Positions 12,319 through 24,232 are shown, counted from the first letter of the stretch. The stretch is 64,000 nucleotides of DNA from Platerodrilus igneus (GCA_036346225.1 JARFIW010001489.1:372001-436000), one strand, 5' to 3'. The notes: a model not told the origin generated them from the letters alone. Translations and numbers: made by a program.

Positions 12319-14057
12319 CTATGCTGTGTCCCTAAATCTGATTTTCCTAACACTAATAAATCGACGTTTTTTTTGTACCGTGGGTTCATCGTGGACCTCC
12401 ACTTTCTCTATCCTATCCTCCGATCTCTGTCGCGTGTCTCTTGTTGTTACGTGTTGGATCGTCAAGTTTCTATCTGTCTCCCGTTCTCGGTCTCTAATCC
12501 CTGTCGGTATTTCCCCCTGATCCGTTGATCTCTGCTCCCTTTCTCTCTGCCATCTCTGCCCAAAACCCGTCCTTTGCTGTCCAAAACCTCTGTCATTCCT
12601 ATCCGTCCTGTTCCAGTCATTGTTCCCCCTATAATTATCGTCTCTATTAAAACGTTGTTCCCAATTATTATTCGTTCTCCTTTGATTTCCCTGATATTGC
12701 TTTCTGTAGTTGTCCTGTCCATTCTCCCTATAATTGTATCCTTGCACCCCAGTCCTCTGGTAGTCTGTGCTATTCCTATTCCTATCCCAATTCCTATTAT
12801 CACTATTTTCCTGGTATTCGTTTCAAACGTCCTAGCTACGTCATAATTTCGCATCATTTCCAAAAGTCTCTTAAAGTCCGAACGTTTTGTATCGCTACGG
12901 CCCTAGTTATTTCCGCCTCCATATGCCTTGACAACAATAATATAATTTCATCTTCTCTTAATTTAGGAATCAGGTGCTGCGCCTGGTTATACTTTTCAAT
13001 CACATAATTTTCTCTCGATCCTTGGTATGACCTATAGTTCCCAGTGTTTAAATCCGTTCGAATATTAGCCTGATGCGTGTTTCCCCAATATTGTTCTATG
13101 AATAGCCTTCGAAATTCCTCGTACGAACTATATTGCCTCCTCACGATACAGTGCCATTTCTCTGCACAGCCCCCCAATGTCACGCTCACCATCTGCATCT
13201 TCACCCTCTCAGGCTCACTCTCTACCATCTCGTCCAACTTGCTAAGATAGACCATCGGCTGCTCATTCTTTCTGCCTTCAAACCTCGGCAAGGTCTCTTT
13301 CCCTAGCCTATACTGGTATCCTGCATCACAAACAACTCTTCCCCTTTCCAATTCAACCAACTGTTCTCTCATCTGTCTAACATTCCCTTCAAGACCAGAC
13401 AATCCATTTACCGTATTCCCCAGAACCGTCGTATCCCTTCTCAGCTTCTCTGCCACCTCCTGACTCGCCCGCAATTTGCCTATAATTTCGTTTTTAGAGT
13501 TAATATTGTCCTCCGTCTGAATCCGAACTATTTCACCTAAATTCTGCAATTTTTCTGTCTGTCTAACTTCGACCATGTACAGCTCTTCCCTTAATTCATT
13601 TAAACCTGTTGTTACCTTCCCTTCTACAACCTGGACTCTATCCTCTACGTCCTTCAGAACTTCATCCTTAAATGAACACAAACTGCTCTGTATTGATACA
13701 TTAATTCCTTCAATTTTCATTTCCATCATATCAAATTTTTCCTTAACTTCCGCTTGTGAATTTCTAACCTCGGCCAACAATGATCCTCTCAATTCTTCAT
13801 GCGACTTAGTTAACGACCCTTTTAATTCCAACAAAACCATCATCACATCTTGGATCTGCATATTCTCTTTTCCTTATCAATTTCATTTTCTCCCGATGTA
13901 CCCCTGAATTCACAATAATCACCTCCGGCTCCACATATCCTCCAGCTTCATCCCTAGCATCCCCTGCTGCTACAGTCTTAACCACCGGTTGCCCTCTCAC
14001 ACCAGTCTCAACTCCATAAACTTTCCCTGACCTCGTGATTCTCTCCTCATCAGACAT
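12319..14057 (-). pseudogene. gypsy Gag-like polyprotein
   Basis: Three frames in sequence. The start is MSDEERITRSGKVYGV (14057). Next comes a long coiled-coil region rich in E, K, V and L (13861-13250), then a capsid-like part with FRRLFIEQYWG (about 13090) and LPRFEGRK. The end is an Arg/Asn/Gln-rich nucleic-acid-binding tail (12747-12319) with repeated NYR, NNW and DRN units. No CCHC zinc knuckle is visible; the basic tail seems to replace it. Frameshifts occur near 13860 and 12860. Confidence 0.75.
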
Positions 14058-14569
14058 GTCCCTTTAATTTTCAAAATAAACTTCAATGATGTGCCCCACT
14101 AAGCTACACAACCTTTGCAAATCTGAATCAGCCCTATCGAGCCCCACCTTTAGGCGAACAAATATTTTGTTGCGAAGTTATTTACCTATTCGAGCCCCAC
14201 CTAATGTTTTACCGCCGCTAAAATTGACCAAAGTGTGAATATCAAATTACGTCTTAGCCTACTACAATAAATTCAAAACCTTCAACAACTGTCAAATAAA
14301 TATATATGAAACGTCAATCAAATATTAATTTTCACTTTTAAATAGAATATATGCAACGTACAACTAACAAATCTACTCTGCCTCACGTTGTTAGCGCCAT
14401 CTGTTATATTTTGGTATATATTGAGTTATAGAGAACCCTTTTATAATCAATTACCATCTATTTTGTATTGTTTATTCATGATTACAGGATTGATCTTTCT
14501 TTTTTTTATCTTAGGACAATTATGACAATTGCAACCGAATACACAAGCATTCTTCAAATAATTGTAAAT
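14058..14569 (-). other. gypsy leader between 5' LTR and gag
   Basis: Non-coding leader. The first bases after the LTR on the minus strand read TGGCATTTACAATT; TGG is the usual first triplet of a tRNA primer-binding site, but I cannot match it to a tRNA. Two copies of CGAGCCCCACCT lie at 14138-14210. Confidence 0.4.
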
Positions 14570-15729
14570 GCCAAAAGTATTCCCAAACACTAGTTCCACT
14601 TTTATAAATTTGATTAAAGCACTGCGTAGATATTAAATACTAATACCTGGAATCCAGATACAAGCGCCGCCTTCCAGCCGTCCTGAAGCCAAGTGACCAA
14701 CTGCAGGCACCTCCTGTAAATAATAAGTAACTCGAGCAACTGGTAATCTCCAGACTATAAAACTACTAATATTTCTACAAATTTTATGTTATACAAATAC
14801 TCAGATAACTCCAATTCCACTATGCTTTCGTCTTCAAACAATAACGGTACAGACCAGCACTCCTCTTTTAATTAACTTTTATTCGCCGTAAAACTGCTAC
14901 TATTTGCTATCTCCAGGTACAACTTGACTTTCAAAACTTTCTCGTAACTTTTAAATGTAATAAAACTCATAACAGTACAAAACACGTCTATTTTTCAGTA
15001 ATATAAATTTGAAGTCCCTTATAAAATAAAAACCGTCTTCTTTTGTTTCCGTTGCCATGACAACTATCTCTACGCACACTATGTAATTTATAATTATTAA
15101 TAATTGATTAATAATACAGTTGTTTTCTCTAGATACATTCATTTTCTAGATGGTTTGTAATCCAGTGATTTATGTATATTAAACTTTTACAATATTGAAA
15201 ATAGCTAACAAACTTTGATGGTTCAGCTTTTAAATTGTACGCAACAGACATTTATGTCTTATTCAGTAAACGTCCTGTCATTACATAACCAATCTTTAAT
15301 TGTTAAAACATATTCAAACTGAAATTGATTTACAAATTTTACGGGAGTATCACTTAACTCCTTAAAATTTTAAAAGCGTGCAGTATACCAAGCAATTTTG
15401 ATATTTGTTTTTACATTCAAATGGTTTTGAAAACGCTAACTCCAAATTAAATTTCATATACGTGCAACCATAACAATTAAAATACGTATACAATGCAAAC
15501 TTATAACTAGCTTAGCCTGGTCTATGGCCGGTATATGTTGTTGAATGCAATGCAGTTTCAAAAGCTTTATAAATTTATAAACGTGGAATAGTTGTTGTTA
15601 ATTTATAAACCAAAAATACCTGAAAGAACATACTCAAACAAAACCAAATATACCCCCATTCTAGCAAAGTCGTTTCGAAGCCCTATTTAAACATTTTATA
15701 AGCCCACCCCCTTCTTGACAGTATAATAT
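14570..15729 (-). repeat. 5' LTR of the gypsy element
   Basis: Direct repeat of 7780-8939. Transcription of the element would start here on the minus strand. Confidence 0.9.
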
Positions 15730-15925
15730 ATATATATATTTTTTTACTTTTTTTATATAATTATTTAAATACAGGTTTTGGTTACCAAACTCATATCATT
15801 TAACGCCAGGTTAAAATTTAAAATTTCCAATCTTTCCCCTGCTCCCTACCGTTTTACGCGCGGTTATCGCGGTCTAATCTCGCGACCCTTCCCGCGAACT
15901 CTTTAAAGGCTGTCCAGAACGCCTT

Positions 15926-16977
15926 CTAGTTAGCCACTTCCCCAACTTTCTCTAGGCTCTTTGGCCATGCTAGACCTCGGATAGCTAATTTGCTATCAGC
16001 TAACCCTCGATTCGCCGCTTCAAGCGGGCAGTCGAAGAGCACGTGCTCTGCGCTTTCAGCGCCCTCACCGCATTCGCAGCGGTCGTTGTCAGTTAAACAG
16101 AATCTTTGTAAATACGCTTTTAGGACGCCGTGCCCTGTTATCAGTTGCACCATTTTATGATCGAGTTTTACCTCGATATTACCTCTAGCTTCTACGCTCG
16201 GTGTGAATGTGTGGGTCAACCTGCCAGTGGCAGCGTTGTTCCACCTCTCTTCTCATTGTCGAATTGACTTTTCGCGCATCTTTTTTTTAATTAGAGATCT
16301 CGATATCGACGAATCTGATATCCGAAAGTCGCCCGTCGCGGCTCTTTAGCTAATTCATCAACCCTATCGTTCCCTACGTTACCATCGTGCGACCTAACCC
16401 AACAGAACTTTAAACGTCGAAACTCGAGCGCCGTATGCGCTATCCTCCAGACGTCCGCCTGGAGGTTTGTTAAGGTGTTCATGGTAGTCAAAGCCGTCAG
16501 CGCTGATTTGCTGTCGCTGATTATATAATATTTATCTCTGCCCGTGTGGTATATGACGTAGTCGATTGCCTCTCGTATGGCTACCAATTCGCACTGGAAT
16601 ATAGTGCTCCAGTTTGCGAGTTTGGTTTGATACTGAAACACCTCCCTTTCCTGCTTAAACACAACAAATGCCGCATCTGCTTGCCCGTCATCCATATGTG
16701 AACCGTCTGTATAAATTCTGATACCCGTCGCGTCCCCATCGTCTTCTACAAACTCGATTTCTCTAATATCGGCCGGGTGCCCTAACTCCGATACAACGAT
16801 CTTTCTCTCTACTTCCCTATTATCAAGATGAATATCTTCGATAATTTTGCGCCCTTTCCCTATATTTATCAATTTCCTTTCTCTAATCTTCCTAACGACA
16901 TATTCGATAGGGACAGTCCTACTGGTTACTAGGACCGCCTCCGTGGAGGTGGTCCTGTACGCCTTGGCCGCTTTCAC
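15926..16977 (-). pseudogene. R1/I-type ORF2: RNase H and C-terminal zinc motif
   Basis: The frame at 16291-16977 carries a non-LTR RNase H with all four acidic positions visible: RIYTDGSHMDD, FQCELVAIREAIDY, YIISDSKSALTAL, and VRSHDGNVGNDRVDELA. The next frame (15926-16219) ends in RCECGEGAESAEHVLFDCP, a CxC...H...C motif seen at the end of R1, I and jockey-type ORF2. A frame change separates the two. RNase H argues for an I/LOA-like or RNase H-bearing R1 relative over canonical R1. Confidence 0.8.
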
Positions 16978-17005
16978 CGCGATTATGCGTTGTATGCTCC
17001 GTCAA

Positions 17006-18441
17006 TTAACGCATCTCCCAGACTTTACAACCTTCCGCCCATACAGAAGCTGCGTACAGCATTGCCGGCTCAATTGCTTTGGCATAAATCGTCCTCAGCG
17101 ATTCGCCTCTGAAACCCCAGTTGATTTTCGCCGCCGCCATCATTTTGTTTGATATTTCGCTGCCTTTGCTTTTAACGTACTGCACGTGAGCTTTCCAATT
17201 TAACTTATTGTCAATCTTTACCCCGAAATATGTAATTGCTTCCTTAAACGGTATTTTCTCCCCTCCCAGTTCTATCCTAGGGGGTCGCTGTCCCGGTTTC
17301 TTTCCGAAATAAAGCGCCTCTGACTTCGCGGTGTTAAATTTTAATTTTACCGCCTGCGACCATTTGTGTAGTTTATTAAGCGCTTTGTTCGGTTTTGTGC
17401 GCAATTCCACTAACAATCGCGATCTGACAATTAAAAGCGTTTCATCCGCAAATCCAACGATTGAGCATCCTGTGGGCAACTTGACCCTAAAGATGCTCTC
17501 ATACAACAACTTCCAAAATGTGGGACCAGAGAATGACCCCTGCGGGCATCCCCTTTCCACCTCGCGCGACAAAACTTCCCCCGGAATTTCAACCTGTGCC
17601 AATCGCCCCGAGAAATAACTCTTGACCAAAGACATCAAGTTTCGCGGACAATCTCTATTTTCCAACTCGCAAACAATCAATGGCCGTGCATTTATATTTC
17701 CAATGCTCCACCAGAAGGTACTACATTTGCCAGGAGGCGAGTTTTTTGTTGCCTGGAAATTTAGAATTTAGGTGAACCATTGCCGTTCTAGGCAAGGTAG
17801 GGATCTTTAACGTGCGTGACAACACTCACACACAGGACCTCCATTTAACCTCTCATCCGAACGAGGGCGTAATTTTTGTGAAAAATCCTCACCTGTCATT
17901 TTTCAAGCAGTCGGCCGTGTCGGGATTTGAACCCAGGACCTTGGGATCTGTAGTCTTACGCTTACTACATTGATCCACGGTGACGCCACAATCAATGGCC
18001 ACCAGGCAGCATCAAATGCTCCTGAAAAGTCCAAAGCAACAACGACACAATACTCCTTTGCATCTCTCGCCTGCTTAATTTCTCCGACAACGAACTCTAA
18101 TGCGTCGATAGTCGACTTTCCCTCCATAAAACCGAACTGTCGGCTATTAAAACCGCCGCTGTCACGCACTATGTGCTCAACTCTGGTAGTCATAACACAA
18201 TCCAAAGCTTTCCCCAGCACCGGAAGCAAGCTAATTGGACGATAGTTGCCCGGGTCTGACGCATCCGCCTTTTTAGGTTAGGTATGAATTTCACGTTCTG
18301 GACTTTCCAGCAACGCGGAAAGACGCCCCTTTCTAGACAAAGATTAAATAAACCGGTAAACACACACGGGGATAACAGGTACGCCTTCAGAGCAGCGTCT
18401 GAAGTGATTCCGTCATGCCCCGGTGCCTTCTTAGGGCTCAT
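17006..18441 (-). pseudogene. R1/I-type ORF2: reverse transcriptase, split by a SINE
   Basis: Minus frames show KKAPGHDGIT, QFGFMEGKSTIDAL, ALDFSGAFD (motif A), RGCPQGSFSGP (motif B) and GFADETLLI (motif C). Motif C reads FADE where FADD is expected, so the second catalytic Asp is replaced. The coding region is interrupted at 17686-17987 by a SINE between motifs A and B, and a frameshift lies near 18275. The relic is dead on several counts. Confidence 0.88.
17686..17987 (-). mobile_element. tRNA-derived SINE inserted in the RT
   Basis: About 302 bp. On the minus strand it starts GGCGTCACCGTGGATC, has a B box GGTTCAAATCC about 50 bp in, a central block with GCACGTTAAAGATCCCTAC, and a tail ending TTGGAAATATAAATGCAC. 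The 13-bp target duplication ACAATCAATGGCC is at 17673-17685 and 17988-18000. Removing the insert and one duplication rejoins the RT frame between motifs A and B. A related tail fragment is at 6255. The A box is poor, so the tRNA parent is not clear. Confidence 0.88.
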
Positions 18442-18479
18442 CCTCTTAAGAGCCCTGATGACTTCGTGAACTAGAATTG

Positions 18480-19790
18480 CCTTATCGGCACCTGTTCCTT
18501 GCGCCTCTGTAGCTTCCCGACGTACTAAATCGTGCGACCCTTCATCCTCCTCAGAATTATCTTAAGGGAAGAATTTCTCTAATAAACATTCCGCCGTGGT
18601 TTTAAAACCTTCCGTATATTCGCCATTTGTCTTTCTTATGTTACCGAGCGCGATTTTCTGTTGTTTACCCCTTATTACGCAGTATGCGGTTCCCCAAGGT
18701 TCTTTCTCTGAGCTTCGCGTGCAGAATTCTTTGAATTTATTTGTTCGCGTTTCTACTATTAATATCTTATATTCGCCTTGATTGTATTCTATTCTCCGTT
18801 GTTCTCTTATTTCTCCCGAGGCGCGTTGATAGCGGCGCTTTAGGTTACGCGTTTCTGCCCGCTTGGTGTTTAGTTCTCGGGTCCACCAGGGAACGCTTGC
18901 TTTAAATGTTTTCTTTTGCGGTATGGAGTACGACGACGCGTCTACCACCGCGTCGTTTAAATTTTCCGCGAGTGTTTCTATTTTGTCTGCCTCTCGGCAG
19001 TTAAATAGCTCGTTTTCGAGCGCAGGGATACTTTCGCCAAATTTTTGTTTAAACCCCTCCTAATTTGCTTTTTTATTACAGAACCGGGGAAATATAGTTA
19101 GCTGCTCGTTTGCGCTTGTTTTGGTTTCAACGTCCCATGTTATTAATTTATGGTCAGAGAGCGGTTTCTCGTCCGACCTCAATTTCCAATTACAAACATC
19201 TCGTGCGAGGTTGCAGTAATATCAATAAAACTGCTGCCTCTATGCCCCTCAAACGTAGGTGAATCATTAGTGTTTATCACACTAAGATCCCATTCCGTTA
19301 AAAGATCAGCAACCTGTGAACCCCTATCGTCTTCTATAGGGATACCCCATAGTACCGACTTGGCATTAAAATCTCCCCCGATAATTAGATTTTTATTCCT
19401 ACCGATTTTACGAAGAATTCCTTCAATTTATTAAGTCCTCTGTTTGAGGATTTTCTCGGCGGGAGTCGACCGGTGGAAAGTACGCGCTAATCACGTAAAA
19501 AGTTATTTAATCCGGTTTTGATTTCGGCCGTCGTTAGAAAATTGTTTGATAAATTATTTAATATAATTCCGGCCCACGGCCTATTAATTATTATTATTCA
19601 GCTGCGCGGTCGTTCGCCGTTCGCGTTTAAGACGGTAAACCACCTCCCAAAACCTGTTATTTTATGGCTATACAGGTGCGGTTCCTGTATGCACCCGATG
19701 TCGATTTTGTTTTCGTTTATTAATTTAACGAAATTATTTGTGGCCCCTTTGCCCTAGCTAAATTAATTTGCGCACTTTTAATTTTCGGGT
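18480..19790 (-). pseudogene. R1/I-type ORF2: endonuclease and linker
   Basis: Readable only with many stops and frame changes. It starts with INLARAKGATNNFVKLI and IDIGCIQEPHLY, where the Glu of QEP is catalytic in AP-type endonucleases. It continues with IIGGDFNAKSVLWG, the GDFNAK motif, and a linker with KRRYQRASG. Endonuclease would nick the target for target-primed reverse transcription. Confidence 0.7.
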
Positions 19791-19813
19791 TTCTCGTAAT
19801 ATCGTCTAATGGC

Positions 19814-21170
19814 CTAGGATCCATAGTCGATGTTCCTGGTGATGACTGCCTTCAAACGCTGCATCGCTGGGCACTGGCTGGACTTGGCGTCGTGACGAGT
19901 GTCGACCCTGACGCTACCAACCCTATCGTTTGACCTCGCACAAACAACACAACAAGAAACTGCCCGCCTACAGTTCTTGCACTTATGCCCAACTTCGGCG
20001 CAGTTACCGCAAAACTGCACCTGCTCCTTACACTCTGCTGACCTATGACCGAACTCGTAACAGCGATAACACTGCACCATCGAGAAGTGATCACGAGCCC
20101 AGACCTTACGCCAACTCAGACTAACCGAATCTACCAAGATACACCTCCTAGCCTACGGCGACACCTCAAAAACAACGCTGGCCAACGGATCTCTGGGTCC
20201 CTTGCTGCCAAACCGAAACGTCTCCTTGACCTCCTCCTCGAACCTAAGCCCCCTGAAACGGAGGTTCTGAACAATCAACCTCTTTACGAGCTCTTCTTGC
20301 TTCATCTCCCTCTCTACCCCAGGAAGCACGATGCGCGGCCTCCTCTTCTCAATGGTCCTTGCGGTCAGACCCTGACAAACCCCGCCCACTGTCGACTGCA
20401 ACCGCTTTGCGTCCTCCCGACCAGCACACTCGACAACAACGCCACCCCTACGCGCCCGACGTGCTCCGACAACAACAAACCCATCTTGGCCGGATCAACC
20501 TTCTTCTTCAACGTCGACATGACGTCTTTTTTGACCCCTGGATTGGCGTCAACACGAACCGCGACCGTCGACGCTGCCTTCTTCGCCACTGCATCTGCAT
20601 ACGAAGCTACCCCTGGGACCAAGCGACCTCTTGATCCCCCCTGCCCTACTACGACCTGCTCCGTCCTCGCTACAGCCTCCTTCACCTCGCCTCGCACCAT
20701 CCTAAGACCTCTAACCATCCCCAAAAGCTGATTCGCAACGTCTCGAAACTAGTCCGCGGCGTTGCGAATCACCTTCCTGTCGTCCACGGTGATGGTTGCC
20801 GAAGTGGCAGGGACCCGCTTGTGTATAAGGCCGTGCGCCTTCCTCGCCCGAAACATCAAGAGATCCAGTTCGTCTAGATCGCTAGCCGCAACGCTTCCGT
20901 TGCTACTAGTCGACCCGCGACGCTGGCCTCTCGACGTTGCGGGCGACTCAGGCCCGGCCCCACACACAAAGGGCGCCAGCTCCTCCGACTCTACCACCAC
21001 AGACCCAGGCTTCCTCTGCGACACGACACCGACTTCTCTTCCCTAATCACGACCTCCTTCTCTCTGACCTTATCGACTGCCCCAGGCTCCGACTGCTCAG
21101 CCCTGACTGACTCCGACCTACCATCCCTCTTCTTCTTCGGCAACGGCTCCTCATCTCGATGGACAACCAT
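19814..21170 (-). pseudogene. R1/I-type ORF1 (Gag-like)
   Basis: The likely start is the ATG at 21170 (MVVHRDEEPLPKKKRDG), giving a charged N-terminus. After two or three frame changes the C-terminal frame has three zinc knuckles: CYRCYEFGHRSAEC, CGNCAEVGHKCKNC, and CVVC followed by a degenerate H...C. This is the arrangement of R1, I and jockey-type ORF1 proteins, which bind element RNA. The base composition is much more GC-rich than the flanks. Confidence 0.8.
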
Positions 21171-22080
21171 GCTGAAAAATCAGATAACAAAAACAACAAG
21201 AACAAACAAAATCCAGATCAAAATGGCCTGACGACGCTAAATAAACTCTAAGCTAAGATGTACAGCTAAACAGCAAAACAACAACAAGTACAGAACAAAA
21301 ACGCTGCTCCAATAGGAGACCTAGATTTCAAATGACCCTTAAACTTTTCTGTTTTTATTTATTTATTCAAATTTTATAAACCGCCAAATAAAATTTCAAA
21401 TGTATGAGAAATAAAATAAACACTAACGTCAAAATAACAAGGAGGACAAAATAAGATAGCAAGCCCAATAAATATACGCAATTAAAAATCTACTATAACA
21501 AAACTGTATTTATTTATCTAAAATTCAAACTAACTAATTAACTCAAAAACAAATTTATAAAATACCGGACTTTAAATTTAGAAACAAACTAATTAAAACA
21601 CTGGTTATTTGAATGCGGTACCGGAAGCACTTACCGCTTGTTTACTCGATGTTTACTGGTCCTTGAAATGTTACACCACTAATTAATCCCAAAGATGGAC
21701 TTTACGGAATCTTAACGTACACGTGTACTTAAAAATGAAATATTTATATTCAAATTATTTTAAAATTTACGGTTTTTAGTTATTTGTTTGATTCAAAAAG
21801 GGCCTATATTTTGGTTTTTAAATTGTTATTATATTACACGCACGTAATATAATTTTCCCGAATTTATTTGCTGGTTTTACGCTGTTTTAGCTCGTTTTAC
21901 TTGTTTTTTCAATAAATTTATTAAAACGCTTTTTTAAATTATTTTGAATTTATTTTTGGTTATTTATTTAGTAGATTTTTAATTTATTATCCCGAAATTT
22001 AAGTTGGTTTATTTTAAAACGCGGATTTTAGTTAAATTTTAAGTTAAAACGCGATTTATTTAATTATTTACCTACTACAG
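21171..22080. other. non-coding, probable 5' UTR and flank of the R1-type element
   Basis: No ORF. Composition changes abruptly to AT-rich at about 21200. The exact 5' end of the element is not visible. Confidence 0.4.
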
Positions 22081-22082
22081 CT

Positions 22083-22425
22083 TCTTCCCTACCTTCACCT
22101 ACCACTGCATTAAAATCCCCCGTAATTATTAAATTTTCATATCATTTTACGTATCTTAGTATGTCTTCGATATCTTTATAGATCGCTTCTACCTCTACCT
22201 CGCTGTAGCTAGAGGTGGGCGCGTATACTTGTATTGTTACTGTATTTACCGGTTTAGATTCTAATCTAACCATGTGTACTCTTTTGTTCCTTTTTAAGTA
22301 GTTTTCTACATAGTGTCCTTTTTTTCATACTATTCCCACGCCCGAATTTCCTTCCTCTAATCCTGCGTGAATTACCCTAAAGTCTCCGCTGCAAAAATCC
22401 CCCGCTTCTGTCCAAACGTAATTGA
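22083..22425 (-). pseudogene. RTE-type endonuclease fragment
   Basis: The minus strand reads, with stops, TVTIQVYAPTSSYSE, then a helix VEAIYKDIEDIL, then ENLIITGDFNAVVGEGRE. It parallels MPTTQYEDEEVEKVYEDI and ENLIVMGDFNASVGEGSE of the RTE-type copy at 36593. GDFN is an AP-endonuclease catalytic motif. Only this fragment is left. Confidence 0.65.
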
Positions 22426-22448
22426 AAGTTAGGTTAATGTATAGTTGT

Positions 22449-22655
22449 GTATACGATTTAAATTTGTAAATTTTCCAATTGTGTCATCGGTCTCGTTGGC
22501 GCAATTGGTAAACGCATGGTTCCGGCAAAACCAGAATACAGGTTCAAGTCCTGTCCAAGACTTTATATTTTTCATCTTTCAATTACTAGCTCGATTTGAA
22601 ATGATCATTTGGGCTTTGCATAAAAGTCTAAGTTATTATTTCATCTTATTCACTG

Positions 22656-22701
<46 letters not shown>
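22449..22701 (+). repeat. tRNA-like repeat, copy A, with (TA)n tail
   Basis: A tRNA-like block at 22491-22563 has A box TGGCGCAATTGG, B box GGTTCAAGTCC, a perfect five-pair T stem (ACAGG/CCTGT) and a perfect anticodon stem (TGGTT/AACCA). It lacks U33, and the acceptor pairs imperfectly. An AT-rich body follows and ends in a TA run. It looks like a SINE or a duplicated tRNA pseudogene. Confidence 0.65.
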
Positions 22702-22704
<3 letters not shown>

Positions 22705-22907
22705 CAGTTCTAAATGAGTTCTAACAACTGCGACCATCTATAGCCTGAGTTCCAGGGGCGAACCATTTTTAAATAAATTTTCAACTTTCGGTCTGCACGG
22801 CACTCGGAAAAAAAGTGTCGTCTTGTTTATTTCTAGCGAATTTTCCATATAAATCGACAGTTCTATATGAGTTCTAACAACTACTATCACTTTTAGCCTG
22901 AGTTTTT

Positions 22908-22908
<1 letters not shown>
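22698..22908. repeat. short direct duplication
   Basis: ATCGACAGTTCTA.ATGAGTTC and about 30 further bases, up to TAGCCTGAGTT, occur at 22698-22752 and 22853-22908. Each copy abuts a (TA)n array. Confidence 0.7.
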
Positions 22909-22911
<3 letters not shown>

Positions 22912-22947
<36 letters not shown>

Positions 22948-23150
22948 AATAAATAATATATAAATAAAAACTTAGACTTTTATGCAAAGCCCAAATAATC
23001 ATTTCAAATCGAGCTAGTAATTGAAAGATGGAAAATATAAGGTCTTGGACAGGACTTGAACCTGTATCTTGGTTTTGCCAAAACCATGCGTTTACCAATT
23101 ACGCCGCCGAGAGCGATGACGAAATTGGGAAATTTACAAAATTAAATCGT
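22912..23150 (-). repeat. tRNA-like repeat, copy B (inverted)
   Basis: Inverted copy of 22449-22701, including about 45 bp upstream of the tRNA-like block and the (TA)n tail. Here the presumed loop reads TTGGCAA, giving a formal GGC anticodon. The sequence TTTTGGCAAAA can also simply extend the stem, so I do not call a tRNA gene. Confidence 0.65.
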
Positions 23151-23264
23151 GTACAAGTCCTGTCCAAGACCTTATATTTTCCATCTTTCAATTACTGGCT
23201 CGATTTGAAATGATCATTTGGGCTTTGCATAAAAGTCTAAGTTATTATTTCATCTTATTCACTG

Positions 23265-23306
<42 letters not shown>
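23151..23306 (+). repeat. tRNA-like repeat, copy C (5'-truncated)
   Basis: Starts inside the B box (AAGTCCTGTCCAAGACC), then has the same body as copy A and ends in a TA run at 23267-23306. It directly abuts copy B head to head. Confidence 0.65.
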
Positions 23307-23311
<5 letters not shown>

Positions 23312-24230
23312 GAGGATATTATATTTTATAAGAACAATGTAGATGTAAATCTCACGTTTAAATCATTATATTTTCCACGTTCCAATTCCAAGCAAAGGTT
23401 GCTAAAATACGTCAACGGAAAATTGGCTGTGGGGGTTTCTATGGAAATCCTCCTTATTATAGATGTCTAATTTCATGTATTTGAAACCAATGTTCTCTCG
23501 AAAGTGACGCATTCAATATCAGTTTCATACAATTGGGTCTTCTCATCAATAGCCGAATATTATCTAACCGTGTCAATAAATAAAAATACGTTATTTAATC
23601 TATATAGTGCTATTACAACATTCGGATACAATAGGAGTATTATGTTTCCCTTTGGGAGTTTTGTCGTGTCTCTCCAACACCTCCAACGGCGTCACATTAT
23701 ATACCGCAAGTAAAATTCCGCTTTAAAAGTAGGGTACTAATGAACATGAAAAAAAACGCACAGAAACTACGTCTTTGCCAGTGAGTATTACTGTAAATTT
23801 GTGTAAATTAACACTGAATCAGCGTCGTATTGAAGTATATACAGTTTGCTTATTACTAGTAAAAGTATTGTTCTTAAAATCAGAGGATGATTGTTTAATA
23901 TTTGTGGTAGCGCTGACTGAGATAAACATTACTTATACAACAGGTATGTATCTAAAAATTATTCAGTCATTTCGAAGGACATTTCTCTTATACAAAACCA
24001 TAAAGAAAACATACAGATATAATAATATTCCCACAGAACGTTTGCTGTACACAATATTCGTCTGATTTCATTTCTAACAATCAGAATACACAAATTCCCA
24101 CTCTATCAAAAGCGAAACTCACTAACGCCACTCAGATTGTCTAAGTTCTTATTTCATCAAAGGGGTTTATCAGTGCCTAAAGCTCTGTAGTGTATGTAGT
24201 TCATATCAAATATAATGTTCGCGAAGTTAT
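23307..24230. other. non-coding stretch
   Basis: One 96-codon plus-strand ORF (23775-24065) has unremarkable, low-information composition and no recognisable domain. Nothing else seen. Confidence 0.4.
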
Positions 24231-24232
24231 AA

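Larger units (their letters stand above)
7780..15729 (-). mobile_element. Ty3/gypsy LTR retrotransposon (whole element)
   Basis: About 7.95 kb. Two nearly identical direct repeats of about 1.16 kb flank minus-strand gag, protease, RT, RNase H and integrase in that order, which is the Ty3/gypsy order. I see no env-like ORF after integrase. The LTRs are long for the group. Their edges are set by loss of identity: about 7780 and 14570 on one side, about 8939 and 15729 on the other. I could not define a target duplication. It was inserted beside the 3' end of the R1-type element at 15.75 kb. Recent by LTR identity, yet every ORF is split by frameshifts. Confidence 0.93.

Noticed and set aside
20045..20731. 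228-codon plus ORF opposite the R1-type ORF1
   Set aside because: Antisense shadow of a GC-rich coding region; the minus strand carries the zinc knuckles.
22491..22563. A functional tRNA gene
   Set aside because: It lacks U33, acceptor pairing is imperfect, the anticodon stem is ambiguous, and it is part of a repeated unit.
23775..24065. 96-codon plus ORF as a gene
   Set aside because: No domain, no start context, no splice signals and average AT-rich composition.
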